From Myxococcus fulvus (GTDB lineage: Bacteria; Myxococcota; Myxococcia; Myxococcales; Myxococcaceae): DNA of 64,000 nucleotides. The stretch lies in the NCBI RefSeq assembly GCF_900111765.1, contig NZ_FOIB01000015.1:124001-188000 (forward strand), in the 5' to 3' direction. The notes under the pieces were generated by a model, which saw nothing but the letters and a program-made list of their open reading frames with translations, was not told the origin of the DNA and ran no database searches. The stretch's first letter is position 1. The number at the start of each line of letters is the position of its first letter. The position numbers and the translations under genes are program-made. This document shows, piece after piece, positions 8,864-17,937 of the stretch.

Positions 8864-8892
8864 CGCCGGGCCACGCGCGCGGCGCCGGTTTT
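8863..8892 (+). terminator. Intrinsic terminator after the lipoprotein gene
   Basis: GCGCCG at 8863-8868 pairs with CGGCGC at 8880-8885, followed by CGG and four T residues at 8889-8892. The stem is short but entirely G-C, and it lies between the lipoprotein stop and the GTG start of the aminotransferase. Confidence 0.5.
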
Positions 8893-8910
8893 CCGCTAGG
8901 GTGTGGCGCC

Positions 8911-10173
8911 GTGAGCGACGACGTCACGATTCCCGCATTCCGCTCCGTGCCGCGCACGGGCGTCATCTACGTCACCGCCGAGGCCACGCGCCGAGGCTAC
9001 CGTTCCAGCGACCCTGACTGGTGCAACCTGGGCCAGGGGCAGCCGGAGACGGGTGATTTGCCCGGGGCCCCCGCGCGGCTGGGCTCGGTGAACATCGACG
9101 TGGCGGACATGGAGTACGCGCCCGTCGCGGGGCTGTGGGACGTGCGGGAGGCCATCGCCGGCCTCTACAACCGCCTCTACCGCAAGGGCATGCCCGGCCA
9201 GTACAGCGCGGAGAACGTCTGTCTTTCGGGCGGCGGGCGCGCGGCGCTGACGCGGGCGGCGGCGAGCCTGGGTTCAGTCAACCTGGGCCACTTCCTGCCG
9301 GACTACACGGCGTACGAAGAGTTGCTGGATGTCTTCAAGGCCTTCACCGCCATCCCCATCCTGCTGGAGGGCGAGCGCGGCTACGCCTTCACGCACGAGG
9401 ACCTGCGGCGCGAGGTGCAGGGGCGCGGGCTGTCCGCCCTGCTCTTCTCCAACCCGTGCAACCCCACCGGCAAGCTGGTGCAGGGTGACGAGCTGGCCCG
9501 GTGGGTGGGCGTGGCGCGCGAGCTGGAGTGCACGCTGCTCATCGACGAGTTCTACTCGCACTACGTCTGGACGGGCCGCCCCGGGCACCTGCCGGTGGAG
9601 AGCGCGGCGCGCTACGTGGAGGACGTGAATCGGGACCCCATCGTCCTGTTCGACGGCTTCACGAAGAACTGGCGCTACCCGGGCTGGCGCATGACGTGGA
9701 CGGTGGGGCCCAAGCAGGTGATTGAGGCCGTCTCCAGCGCGGGCAGCTTCCTGGACGGCGGTGGCAGCCGCCCCCTGCAGCGCGCCGCGATTCCGCTCCT
9801 CCAGGAGGAGCCGGTCATCGCGGAGACGATGGCCATCCACAACACGTTCCGGGAGAAGCGCGACCGGTTCCACTCGCGCCTGGAGCGGCTGGGCATCCGC
9901 ACGGACCGCGCGCCGGATGGGACGTTCTACGTCTGGGGCAACGTGTCCGGCCTGCCCGCGCCGCTCAACGACGGCATGGGCTTCTTCCGCGCCGCGCTGG
10001 AGGAGAAGATCATCACCGTGCCCGGTGAGTTCTTCGACGTGAACCCCGGCAAGCGCCGCGCGCGTCCCTCGCGCTTCCGCAGCTACGTGCGCCTGTCCTT
10101 CGGCCCGTCGATGGAGGTCCTGGAGAAGGCCCTCACGCGGCTGGAGGCGATGGTGCTCAAGCACAGCCGCTGA
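8911..10173 (+). CDS. PLP-dependent aminotransferase, class I/II
   Basis: This is a fold-type I aminotransferase of 420 residues. Visible features are the small-domain entry LGQGQPETGDLPGAP, the SNPCNPTGKLV loop, the cofactor-contacting LLIDEFYSHYVW, the Schiff-base Lys252 in FTKNWRYPGWR, and the carboxylate-binding Arg region SYVRLSFGPS near the C-terminus. The start is GTG 8911. It stands alone between a terminator and a convergent gene, so context does not reveal the substrate. An aspartate- or alanine-type transaminase is possible, but no specific assignment can be defended. Confidence 0.88.
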   Translation: MSDDVTIPAFRSVPRTGVIYVTAEATRRGYRSSDPDWCNLGQGQPETGDLPGAPARLGSVNIDVADMEYAPVAGLWDVREAIAGLYNRLYRKGMPGQYSAENVCLSGGGRAALTRAAASLGSVNLGHFLPDYTAYEELLDVFKAFTAIPILLEGERGYAFTHEDLRREVQGRGLSALLFSNPCNPTGKLVQGDELARWVGVARELECTLLIDEFYSHYVWTGRPGHLPVESAARYVEDVNRDPIVLFDGFTKNWRYPGWRMTWTVGPKQVIEAVSSAGSFLDGGGSRPLQRAAIPLLQEEPVIAETMAIHNTFREKRDRFHSRLERLGIRTDRAPDGTFYVWGNVSGLPAPLNDGMGFFRAALEEKIITVPGEFFDVNPGKRRARPSRFRSYVRLSFGPSMEVLEKALTRLEAMVLKHSR

Positions 10174-10186
10174 AGACAGACGGCCA

Positions 10187-10224
10187 CCTTCCGGAGCGCT
10201 CTTTTCCACGGCGGCTCCGGAAGG
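10187..10224. terminator. Bidirectional hairpin between convergent genes
   Basis: CCTTCCGGAGC at 10187-10197 pairs perfectly over 11 bp with GCTCCGGAAGG at 10214-10224 around a 16-base loop. It lies between the stops of two convergent genes. There is no clean T run on either side, so termination may be inefficient or factor-assisted. Confidence 0.6.
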
Positions 10225-10244
10225 CAATCCCAGACGAAGACGGC

Positions 10245-10649
10245 CTAGAGGCCCTTCTCCATCAGGTTCACGATGCGCTGACGGCGCTCGTTCGTGTAGT
10301 TCTCGATGTTGCTGAAGTTGTGGCGGTACGACAGCGTCTTGTTCTCGAAGCGGTAGAAGATGCGGTCTTCCGGCTCGATGCCGCTGATGATGTACTTCTT
10401 GAAGCCATCCCGGATGGCCTGCTTGGAGAAGTCATCCACGCCGATGTCCTGGAGCGCCAGCACCAGCGGCTCGAAGTAGATGGCGTCGATGCCCTGCTCG
10501 AAGAGGTGCGCCAACCCGTCGGCTCCGAGCGTGTCCCACTCGACCTCGATTTCGATGGGCTCGCCAACAAGCTCGTTGAGCTTCTGCTGCCACTTCGGGA
10601 AGACGTTCTGCTTGTACTGCGCAATGGCTCTTCGCTCGGGCAAACCCAT
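10245..10649 (-). CDS. Conserved-looking small cytoplasmic protein, unknown function
   Basis: I do not recognise this 134-residue protein. ATG at 10649 is chosen because an AGGGGGAA ribosome-binding site precedes it; the frame could extend 26 residues further without a better site. There is no signal peptide or membrane segment. The composition is unusually rich in Asn, Ile, Lys and Tyr for this genome (ENKTLSYRHNFSNIENYT), so it has been kept against the GC pressure, which suggests selection. The gene is monocistronic and convergent with the aminotransferase. Confidence 0.75.
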   Translation of the reverse strand: MGLPERRAIAQYKQNVFPKWQQKLNELVGEPIEIEVEWDTLGADGLAHLFEQGIDAIYFEPLVLALQDIGVDDFSKQAIRDGFKKYIISGIEPEDRIFYRFENKTLSYRHNFSNIENYTNERRQRIVNLMEKGL

Positions 10650-10770
10650 GACTTCCCCCTCGGAGGTGGAATCCCAGTGTGCTGTCGGGAGGTGCGTCAC
10701 GATTGTATGAAGGCCGTAACCTGTCAAACACTCCGAGTCCCGAGAAAACGAGACACGTTTCTCTTGGAGC

Positions 10771-11364
10771 TCAACGCGCGGCGGGCGGCTCGGCGCCGGG
10801 TTCCGGGACGACCCAGAGATAGACGGTGCGGCCGTCCACCTGGGTCTGCCTCTCGGGAGCCCAGTCCCCCATGTCGAAGCCGTGGGAGACGATGCGGGTG
10901 CCGGGCTTCAGCTCGGCGAGCAGCTTGGGCTTGAGGCGCTCGTTGACGGTGGGCAGCAGGTAGAGCGTCACCACGGTGGCGCCGCTCAGGTCCGCGTCGA
11001 ACAAGTCTCCCTGGCGGAACTCCACCTGGTCCTCCACGCTGGCGCGACGCGCGTTGTCCTGGGCTTCCTTGACGCGCTCGGGGTTGATGTCCACGCCGAC
11101 GGCCCGGCTGGCGCCGTGATTCCGCACCGCGGAGATGACGATGCGCCCGTCACCGCTGCCCAGGTCGTAGACGACGTCCCCGGGCTTCACGCCGGCGAGC
11201 GACAGCATGCCCTCCACCGTGGGCTCGGGCGTGGGGACGTAGGGGACCTCCGGGGCGTTGGCGGAGAAGCCGGGCGCGGAGGACGGTGGCGGCGCGGCCT
11301 CCTGGGCCCAGGTGATTCCGGGTCCCACCGCGAGCATCAGCACCAGCACGGACGACGTCTTCAT
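10771..11364 (-). CDS. Class I SAM-dependent methyltransferase-like protein with signal peptide
   Basis: The 197-residue product has the class I Rossmann motif VVYDLGSGDGR (about residues 64-74), an acidic residue at the end of strand 2 (AVGVDINPERV), and a motif IV-like ATVVTLYLLP. Unusually, it begins with a convincing Sec signal peptide, MKTSSVLVLMLAVGPGITWAQ, with predicted cleavage near residue 20 and a Pro-rich linker after it. The cofactor S-adenosylmethionine is cytosolic, so an exported protein of this fold may have another role. The ATG overlaps the stop of the upstream permease gene by 4 bp (ATGA), which implies translational coupling. Confidence 0.85.
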   Translation of the reverse strand: MKTSSVLVLMLAVGPGITWAQEAAPPPSSAPGFSANAPEVPYVPTPEPTVEGMLSLAGVKPGDVVYDLGSGDGRIVISAVRNHGASRAVGVDINPERVKEAQDNARRASVEDQVEFRQGDLFDADLSGATVVTLYLLPTVNERLKPKLLAELKPGTRIVSHGFDMGDWAPERQTQVDGRTVYLWVVPEPGAEPPAAR

Positions 11365-12776
11365 GTGGCCTCCTTGGGTGAGTCGAACGGGCGCGCGCGC
11401 ATGCCGACGCCTCGGGGGGAGCGCCGGCCTCGCGCCACCTCCACCGCGAGCAGCACGCCGCCGACGGCGAGCACGACGAGCCCCGCCACCGCGCCCAGGC
11501 CCGTGTAGGCCAGGCTGGAGTAGAGGACGTAGCCGCACACGGCGATGAACAGGAGCGGCGTCAGCGGATAGAGCGGGACGCGGAAGGGGCGCGGCGCGTC
11601 CGGCTCTCGAACGCGGAGCACCAGCAGCGACACGCCGGTGAGCAGGAAGAACAGCCAGAAGACGGGCGCGGTGTATTCCACCATCGTCTGGAAGCCCTGG
11701 CGGGTCAGCGCGCCCAGTCCCACCAGCGCGAGCGATATCGCCCCCTGCACGAGCAACGCGCGCGTCGGCGTGTTCGCGCGTGCGTGCCATTGCCCCAGGG
11801 CGTTGAACAACAGGCTGTCCTTGCCAAAGGCATACTGGGTCCGCGCGCCCGTGAGCACGGTGGCGTTGGCGGAGGTCAGCGCGGACAGGGCGATGAGGAT
11901 GGAGAGCACCACGGCGCCCGTGCTCCCCAGGGCTCGCTGCATCACGTCCGCGGCCACCGCCTCGGACGCGGCCATGCCCTCCAGTCCCAGGCCGCGCAGG
12001 TACGCCAGGTTGACGAGCAGGTACAGGAGCGTCACCACGCCGATGCTCACGAGCAGCGCCCATGCGAGCCCGCGCCGCGAGCGCTTCATCTCGGCGGACA
12101 GATATGCCACCTCGTTCCAGCCGCCGTAGGTGAGCAGGACGAAGACCATGGCGAGGCCCCAGGACGTACCCGAGGGCGCGGCTGGCACGGTGGTCGCGGT
12201 CTGCGCGGCGGGAGGCGCCAGCACGAGCCCCGCGAGGATGACGGCGAGCACGCCGAGCACCTCCAGCAGGGTGAGCAGGTTCTGGGTCCGCGTTCCCTGC
12301 CGCACGCCCGCGACATTCACGGCCGTCAGCCCCACCACCATGGCCGCCGCGTAGAGGGATGAGGACGCGGGGCCGAGGGAGAAGAGCTGCGAGGCGTAGT
12401 CGCCGAAGACGAAGGCCAACAGCGCGATGGAGCCCGTGGGGATGATGGTGAGCCGGGCCCACGCGAAGAGGAAGGCGGGCCCACGGCCCAGCGCCCGGTA
12501 GAGGTAGTGGTAGTCGCCGCCGGGGTGCGGCCAGGCGCTGGCGAGCTCCGCGTAGCAGAGCGCGCCCACGAGGGAGGCCACGCCTCCCAGCCCCCAGGCG
12601 AGCAGCATCTGCGCGCCGCTCGCGGACTGCTCCGCCACGAGCGAGGGCGCCTTGAAGATGCCCGCGCCCAGCACGACGCCGACGGTGAGCGCCACCACGT
12701 CGAGCACGCGCAGCGAGGGCAGTGGCCTGGCGGCTCCGGGGGTCGACTGCTCGCGGCTGGCTGGCTGCTCACGCAT
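11361..12776 (-). CDS. APC-superfamily amino acid permease
   Basis: This is a 471-residue inner-membrane transporter with about 12 hydrophobic segments. The first helix carries the APC substrate and ion motif in VVLGAGIFKAPSLVAE. Internal features such as GGDYHYLYRALG and LTYGGWNEVAYLSAEM resemble the LAT/YfnA-like branch that exchanges or imports amino acids. ATG 12776 is chosen; the upstream extension is polar, low complexity and not transporter-like. Its stop overlaps the start of the exported methyltransferase-like gene. The substrate is not predictable. Confidence 0.9.
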   Translation of the reverse strand: MREQPASREQSTPGAARPLPSLRVLDVVALTVGVVLGAGIFKAPSLVAEQSASGAQMLLAWGLGGVASLVGALCYAELASAWPHPGGDYHYLYRALGRGPAFLFAWARLTIIPTGSIALLAFVFGDYASQLFSLGPASSSLYAAAMVVGLTAVNVAGVRQGTRTQNLLTLLEVLGVLAVILAGLVLAPPAAQTATTVPAAPSGTSWGLAMVFVLLTYGGWNEVAYLSAEMKRSRRGLAWALLVSIGVVTLLYLLVNLAYLRGLGLEGMAASEAVAADVMQRALGSTGAVVLSILIALSALTSANATVLTGARTQYAFGKDSLLFNALGQWHARANTPTRALLVQGAISLALVGLGALTRQGFQTMVEYTAPVFWLFFLLTGVSLLVLRVREPDAPRPFRVPLYPLTPLLFIAVCGYVLYSSLAYTGLGAVAGLVVLAVGGVLLAVEVARGRRSPRGVGMRARPFDSPKEAT

Positions 12777-13042
12777 GCGTCCCCTTCTCAGGACCGTGTT
12801 CGAGAGACCGGGTGTGAGCCACAAGCTGAGCCCGGGCCCCGCATGCGACGAACCTCGCTCCTCGGGCCCCTTGCTCTCCTCCGCGTGCACCGGGGTGCTC
12901 CCCTGCTCCACCGTGGGCCCGACACCACGGGCAGGCGGCCCTCGAATGCCCTCGCTCCGGAGCGGCCCACGTCTGGAGCGCACGTCGAGATGAAAGTCGG
13001 TGGCACCCGCGCGGCGCGTGACAGGAGGCCCTATGCTCGGCG

Positions 13043-14374
13043 GTGTCCATGAGACTCCCCGCCTCCCGGCTCGCACTGCTCGGCGTCCTCTACTTCGTGC
13101 AGGGACTGCCCTTCGGCTTCCAGGCCACCGCGCTGCCCGTCTACCTGCGCGGGCAGGGTGTATCGCTCACCGCGCTGGGCTTCGCGGGGGTGCTCGCGCT
13201 GCCCTGGGGACTCAAGGTGCTCTGGGCGCCGCTGGTGGACCGCTACTCCTCGTCGCGCATCGGTCGACGCAAGTCGTGGATCCTCCCCATGCAGGCGGGC
13301 CTGACGCTCACGTGCATGGCGGCGGGCATGCTCGTGTCGGACGGCGGCTCGCTGAAGGTGCTGCTCGGGCTCATCCTGGTGATGAACCTCTTCGCCGCGA
13401 CCCAGGACATCGCCGTGGACGGGCTCGCGGTGGACCTGCTGCGCCCCCAGGAACTGGGCCTGGGCAACACCGTGCAGGTCGTGGGCTACAAGCTGGGGAT
13501 GCTCACCGGTGGCGGGTTGCTCGTCTGGGCCAGCAAGTACCTGGGCTGGCCGGGCCTGTTCCACGGCATGGCCTTGCTGTGTGCCGTCGCGCTCGGCGTG
13601 ACGCTCCTGTATCGCGAGGCGCCTTCGCGTGAGCGCGACGCCGAGCCCACCGCGCGCGTCGAGGCGAAGACCGGGAGCTGGCGACAGTGGTTCGCGGTGT
13701 TCCTCACGGCGGTGCGTCAGCCGGGCATCGGCTGGGTGCTGCTCTTCATCGGCACGTACAAGTTCGGCGAGACGATGGCGGACGTGCTCTACAAGCCCTT
13801 CCTCGTCGACGCGGGCATCCCCGCCTGGCAGATAGGCCAGTGGGTCGGGACGTGGGGCAACGCCGCGTCCATCCTCGGCTCCGTGACAGGTGGCGTGCTC
13901 GCCACGCGCATGCCCATCCTCGGGGCCTTGTCCCTCACCGCGTCGCTGCGCGTGCTGCCGCTGATGGGGCGTTGGTGGCTGGCCACCCATGGCGTCAGCG
14001 ACGCGGGCGTCATCGGCGTGACGCTCGCGGAGGAGCTCGTCGGCGGCGCGCTCACCACCGTGATGTTCGCGTTCATGATGTCGCGCGTGGACCGGCGCAT
14101 CGGCGCGTCACACTACACACTGATGGCCAGCATCGAGGTCTGGGGCAAGGCGCCCGCCGCGCCCCTCGCGGGATGGCTCGCGGACTCCACCCACGGGCTC
14201 GCGCTGGGTTATGGCCCCGTGTTCCTGCTCGGCGCCGGACTGTCCGTCGCGTTCCTCGCGCTGCTGATTCCCATCCGGCATCTCCAGGCGCGCTTCGTCA
14301 CGGATGTGTCACACGAAAACAGCGCATCCCAGGCTCGCGACGAGAGCCCTCCCGTGGAATCCGGCACACGCTGA
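13043..14374 (+). CDS. AmpG-like MFS transporter
   Basis: This 443-residue protein has about 12 membrane segments and the AmpG/AT-1 family opening LLGVLYFVQGLPFGFQATALPVYLR, followed by LWAPLVDRY. AmpG proteins import anhydro-muropeptides for cell-wall recycling; relatives carry other solutes, so the substrate is inferred. The start could be GTG 13043 or ATG 13049, two codons later. AGGAGG at 13023-13028 lies somewhat far upstream. It is divergent from the amino acid permease across a 266-bp gap that shows no clear regulatory repeat. Confidence 0.8.
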   Translation: MSMRLPASRLALLGVLYFVQGLPFGFQATALPVYLRGQGVSLTALGFAGVLALPWGLKVLWAPLVDRYSSSRIGRRKSWILPMQAGLTLTCMAAGMLVSDGGSLKVLLGLILVMNLFAATQDIAVDGLAVDLLRPQELGLGNTVQVVGYKLGMLTGGGLLVWASKYLGWPGLFHGMALLCAVALGVTLLYREAPSRERDAEPTARVEAKTGSWRQWFAVFLTAVRQPGIGWVLLFIGTYKFGETMADVLYKPFLVDAGIPAWQIGQWVGTWGNAASILGSVTGGVLATRMPILGALSLTASLRVLPLMGRWWLATHGVSDAGVIGVTLAEELVGGALTTVMFAFMMSRVDRRIGASHYTLMASIEVWGKAPAAPLAGWLADSTHGLALGYGPVFLLGAGLSVAFLALLIPIRHLQARFVTDVSHENSASQARDESPPVESGTR

Positions 14375-14467
14375 GCGCATCGCCAGACGTGTCAGTCGTG
14401 GGTGTTAAGTGCGTACGCGCTGTCCCCCATTCATCGTGGGCGCGCTCGCTCACGAGAGGTGCAACGC

Positions 14468-15247
14468 ATGCTCTCTTCTTCGATGAAGTCCCTGTTGGGT
14501 GGTGTGGTCCTGGCCGCCACCCCTGCCCTCGCTGACAGCACCACGACGATTCCCGCGTTCGCGGCCGACATCTCCGCCGCCCGCCTCGCCACGAGCCCGG
14601 GAGGCGCCACCGTCATCCGCGCGGAGATGCGCGGCGCCGTCAATCGCTTCCTCCAGGATGACGACAAGGTCGACGCCGTCGAGCGCGCGTACCTGGCCGA
14701 CCGCATCTCCGACCTGACGTTCAAGCAGGGCGTGACGGCCACCGCGATGAAGTACCTCATCGACACCCACGAGCTGAACGACGGCCTGACCTGGTACTCG
14801 CCGCTGTGGCTCGACGTGCTCCCCCAGACGCCAGCCGACTACTTCGGCGCCACCGGGCCCCTCACCACCTCCACGGACATCATGGAGGGCAACATCCCCG
14901 CCGGGATGGGCGTCGCCAACCAGCGGACGCTCACCTACAAGGCGGGCGCGGCCTTCGAACTCCACGAGGGCGTGTCGTACTTCAAGCCCATCACCGTCCA
15001 GGAGCTGCTCGCCATGCTGAAGGAGCAGGTCATCAATGGCACGCCCAACTCCGATGAGGTGGACGGCGCACTGGCGTTCATCACGCAGGTCTCCCGCAAC
15101 AGCAACCGGCTCTACACCACGAACTGGTCCTGCCGGACGTACTGCGGCGGTGGCGGCCCCGGCGACGCGGGCGGCTTCTTCATCGCCGCGGTGAGCACGG
15201 AGCGCAACTTCGTGCGCATGGTGCGCGTGACGACCTGGTCCGACTAG
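14468..15247 (+). CDS. Secreted or periplasmic protein of unknown function
   Basis: I do not recognise this 259-residue protein. ATG 14468 follows GAGAGGTG; ATG 14483 (MKSLLGGVVL) is an alternative that gives a tidier signal peptide ending in ALADS. The mature protein contains a helical stretch, DDDKVDAVERAYLADRISD, reminiscent in spacing only of a calcium-binding loop, then a C-terminal Cys/Gly patch, CRTYCGGGGPGDAGG. No lipobox is present. Its stop lies three bases from the stop of the convergent gene, so the 3' ends abut. Confidence 0.7.
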   Translation: MLSSSMKSLLGGVVLAATPALADSTTTIPAFAADISAARLATSPGGATVIRAEMRGAVNRFLQDDDKVDAVERAYLADRISDLTFKQGVTATAMKYLIDTHELNDGLTWYSPLWLDVLPQTPADYFGATGPLTTSTDIMEGNIPAGMGVANQRTLTYKAGAAFELHEGVSYFKPITVQELLAMLKEQVINGTPNSDEVDGALAFITQVSRNSNRLYTTNWSCRTYCGGGGPGDAGGFFIAAVSTERNFVRMVRVTTWSD

Positions 15248-15250
15248 TCC

Positions 15251-17443
15251 TCAGCCGGCGCGCATGCGCCACTCGAGGCCCGCGGGAGGGAAGGTGCCTC
15301 CCGCGTGGGTCCACTTGAGTCGGACTTCACGCCGGCCCTCGGGCGGCAGCTCGAAGCACGCGAGCACCCGCCCGTCGCCGCGCTGGTTGACGCGAACGTC
15401 CACCCGCTCCCCGTCGACCTTCATCGCCAGTTGGAGGACACCCGCCTGCGGGAAGAAGTGTTCCGAGGGATGACGACGCGGTGAGGTGAGCAGCAGCTCC
15501 ACCTCGCGCGGCTCGGCGTCGGTGTTCTCCAGGGTGTACGTCAGCACGTACGAGACGCCTCGGGCTCCCTCGTGGGTCCGGGGCGCTCTCGGCTCGGGCT
15601 CGCGCGTGGTCGGCATCAGGGGCGCGGCATCGGGCCAGACGCCGCCGTGTCTGCCGGGCATCGACATGACGAGGTCTCCGGCGCGCTTGCCCGCGGACAG
15701 CCGCACCGTGCGGCCACCCACGAAGACACTGCCGGCCTCGAGCACCCCCTGATGGGGAGGAAACGCCGGGGCGGTGGTCTCGGGCGCGTCCGCTCCCGCG
15801 CTGGCCACGGGGTGCTCTCCACGGGAGATGGAGGTGAGCTCGTCCGGAGTGAGCGGCAGCGGACTGGACACGGTGGCCAGCCGGAACCTCGCGCCCACGT
15901 CGAGCTGTCCCTTCGCGTCCACGGCCGTGAAGTCCAGGAGCGACTGGAGCGTGCCGCCCTTCTCATGGCGCGCGGCGAGGACGAGCACGGTGTCACCGGG
16001 CTGAACGGTGAGCGCGGCCTCGATGCGTCCGCAGGTGCCCAGACGCACGTCGTCGAGCTGAGACAAGTCGAGGTCCTCGCGGAGGAGCGGCTCGGCTTCG
16101 CGCTCGTCCTGGGGACGCGGGTCGACGCGCGCATCGATGAAGCCGGCGGCGAGTACAGCGTGAGGCCCTCGGAAGAAGAGCCCCTCCGGGTCGGGGACCT
16201 TTCCGGACGTCGACTCGATGAGTCCCGTGAGGTCCTCGGCGAGCGCGTCCTGTTCGTCTGGATTGAAGGGCTCACCGCGTGCGTTCGCGGGGAACTGGGG
16301 CGTGAGGTACTTGGAGAAGACGACGCCCGCGAGCCGCAGGTGGATGGGACGGCCCGAGGTGTTGCGCAGCACGATGGAGCAACGCTGCGTCCCGGTCGGG
16401 GGAGTGGTCTGCGTCACCCGTCCCTGGTCATCTCGCGCGAAGGTCTCGCCCACGCGATTGACGGTGCGCAGGAACAGTCGGGCCTGACCGGCGAACGTGA
16501 AGCCGCCCTCGCTCTTGCCGGGCACGATGCGCCCCATCGTGGTGCCGAGGACTCCGGAGGTCCGAATCGTCTCGGGGCTCGCGTGGACGAGCAGCGGCGC
16601 CCCCGTGAATGCTCCATCGAGTGGTTCGAGCGCCGCGATGGGGAGCGCGTTCGCATCGAACGCTCCGACAGGCAGCGGAGGCCGCTCATGCGGATGTGCG
16701 GAGACGCGAGGCGCGGGGAGCTCCTCCTCGCGTGTGGCGTCGACGTCGAGGGCCCTCGCCAGCTCACGCACGTCATGCGTGGCCTCTGTCTTCTCGCCCG
16801 AGGCTGGCATCACGTTGACTGCGCCGCTCTCTTCCGAAGACGCCTCGGCAAGCCGTGGGCCCCCCGCCGTCGTCGCGTCGACGTCCCCTTCCGCGGACAC
16901 AACGACGAGTCGCGGGGCAGCCTTCACAGCAGCGTCCGTCGCCCCAGTCTTCTCAGTGACGTTCTCGTCGGCAGGCGCCGCGACGGGCCGCGGTGCGCCC
17001 TTCACGACGGGGCCCTCCGGCCTCCCTCCGGACTCCGCCGGCTTCGTGGCCGCCTTCCCCTGGGAAGGGACCGCGACGGGCCTCTCAGCGACCTTCGCTC
17101 CAGCAATCGCTGTCTTCGCGACGCCCCTCCCTTCCGCGGGCGTCACGGCGGCCTTCGTCCCTGCTGTCTTCGCGACCGCCTTTCTCTCGGAAGCAGCAGC
17201 CCCAGGCTTCGCGACAGTCTTCGCGGCGGCCTTCTGACCCGAGGCATTCGGCGCCGTCCTCGCGGCCTTCGCGACGGCCTTCGCCTCCGCGGGCTTCGCC
17301 TGTCCTCGCTGGGGCGTCACGGCCGGCGTCGTGGCCCCACCCGCCTCGGGCTTCCGCGCGGCCTTCTTCGCGGCCTCCGGCTGGGGCTTCGCCCCCGAGG
17401 GTTTCGAGGCGGGACGTCGAGGTGGCGGCTTCGAGGGAGGCAT
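15251..17443 (-). CDS. Large protein with Lys/Ala/Pro-rich tail and unrecognised C-terminal region
   Basis: The 730-residue product has two parts. Residues 1 to about 230 are a low-complexity tail built from short Ala-Lys-Pro-Thr blocks (AKTVAKPGAAASERKAVAKT), probably disordered and strongly basic, like histone H1 or DNA- or polysaccharide-binding tails. Residues about 230-730 look globular and beta-rich, with RIVPGKSEGGFTFAGQARLF, GRPIHLRLAGVVFSKYLTPQ and VLTYTLENTDAEPREVELLL. There is no obvious signal peptide or membrane segment. I cannot name the C-terminal family. ATG 17443 is the only sensible start in the upstream frame. Confidence 0.75.
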   Translation of the reverse strand: MPPSKPPPRRPASKPSGAKPQPEAAKKAARKPEAGGATTPAVTPQRGQAKPAEAKAVAKAARTAPNASGQKAAAKTVAKPGAAASERKAVAKTAGTKAAVTPAEGRGVAKTAIAGAKVAERPVAVPSQGKAATKPAESGGRPEGPVVKGAPRPVAAPADENVTEKTGATDAAVKAAPRLVVVSAEGDVDATTAGGPRLAEASSEESGAVNVMPASGEKTEATHDVRELARALDVDATREEELPAPRVSAHPHERPPLPVGAFDANALPIAALEPLDGAFTGAPLLVHASPETIRTSGVLGTTMGRIVPGKSEGGFTFAGQARLFLRTVNRVGETFARDDQGRVTQTTPPTGTQRCSIVLRNTSGRPIHLRLAGVVFSKYLTPQFPANARGEPFNPDEQDALAEDLTGLIESTSGKVPDPEGLFFRGPHAVLAAGFIDARVDPRPQDEREAEPLLREDLDLSQLDDVRLGTCGRIEAALTVQPGDTVLVLAARHEKGGTLQSLLDFTAVDAKGQLDVGARFRLATVSSPLPLTPDELTSISRGEHPVASAGADAPETTAPAFPPHQGVLEAGSVFVGGRTVRLSAGKRAGDLVMSMPGRHGGVWPDAAPLMPTTREPEPRAPRTHEGARGVSYVLTYTLENTDAEPREVELLLTSPRRHPSEHFFPQAGVLQLAMKVDGERVDVRVNQRGDGRVLACFELPPEGRREVRLKWTHAGGTFPPAGLEWRMRAG

Positions 17444-17489
17444 TCCCGAGAATCCTCACAGAGAACAGGCCTGGATGTCGCCTCCCCAT

Positions 17490-17517
17490 GGCGCCGGGTC
17501 TCCCAAACCCCGGCGCC
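17490..17517. terminator. Strong GC hairpin downstream of the alcohol dehydrogenase unit
   Basis: GGCGCCGGG at 17490-17498 pairs perfectly with CCCGGCGCC at 17509-17517 around a 10-base loop. It lies just after the stop of the small gene at 17528. No T tract follows on the minus strand, so its terminator role is inferred from position. Confidence 0.5.
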
Positions 17518-17527
17518 ACACCTCACC

Positions 17528-17920
17528 TCACGCGCGCGCCCACTTCCGCCACACGGTGCCAGTGAGCGCCAGCACCCCGGCGGTGGGCAGTGCCCACGGC
17601 AGCACCTTCGCCAGCCGGTGCTCCCAGACATCCACCCGGTCCGCCAGGAGCAACACCATCCAGTGGCGGGCCTTGTGGTCCGGGAACCCATAGGCCACGC
17701 GGCGCAACAGGCCGCTCAGCCCCTTCGGCGGCTGCGCCGTTCCATACACCGGCGGCAGCTGCGCCCGGCCCGGGTGCTTGAACACACGCACCGGCGAGTG
17801 CTGGAACCGGATGGGCATCCGAGCCCCCGGCAAGGGATGCGGCAGCGTCTCCATCGGGACGCCGGGGCGGCTGGCGAAATCCAGGTCCGCGGCGGCGCCA
17901 GGTACAGGTCTATCCGGCAT
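17528..17920 (-). CDS. Small single-pass membrane protein, unknown function
   Basis: This 130-residue protein is not recognised. ATG 17920 is preceded by AAAGGAG. The N-terminal half is Pro-rich and polar (PDRPVPGAAADLDFASRPG, PIRFQHSPVRVFKHPG). The C-terminus ends with one hydrophobic segment, PWALPTAGVLALTGTVWRKW, closed by Arg and Lys, which suggests a tail-anchored inner-membrane protein with a cytoplasmic body. It starts 17 bp after the alcohol dehydrogenase stop and is probably co-transcribed with it. Confidence 0.7.
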   Translation of the reverse strand: MPDRPVPGAAADLDFASRPGVPMETLPHPLPGARMPIRFQHSPVRVFKHPGRAQLPPVYGTAQPPKGLSGLLRRVAYGFPDHKARHWMVLLLADRVDVWEHRLAKVLPWALPTAGVLALTGTVWRKWARA

Positions 17921-17937
17921 GGCTTGGCTCCTTTCGG

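Noticed and set aside
16750..17443. A CRISPR-like or satellite repeat array
   Set aside because: The short repeated blocks are in-frame low-complexity codons for Ala, Lys and Pro, of uneven length and without spacer-like unique segments.
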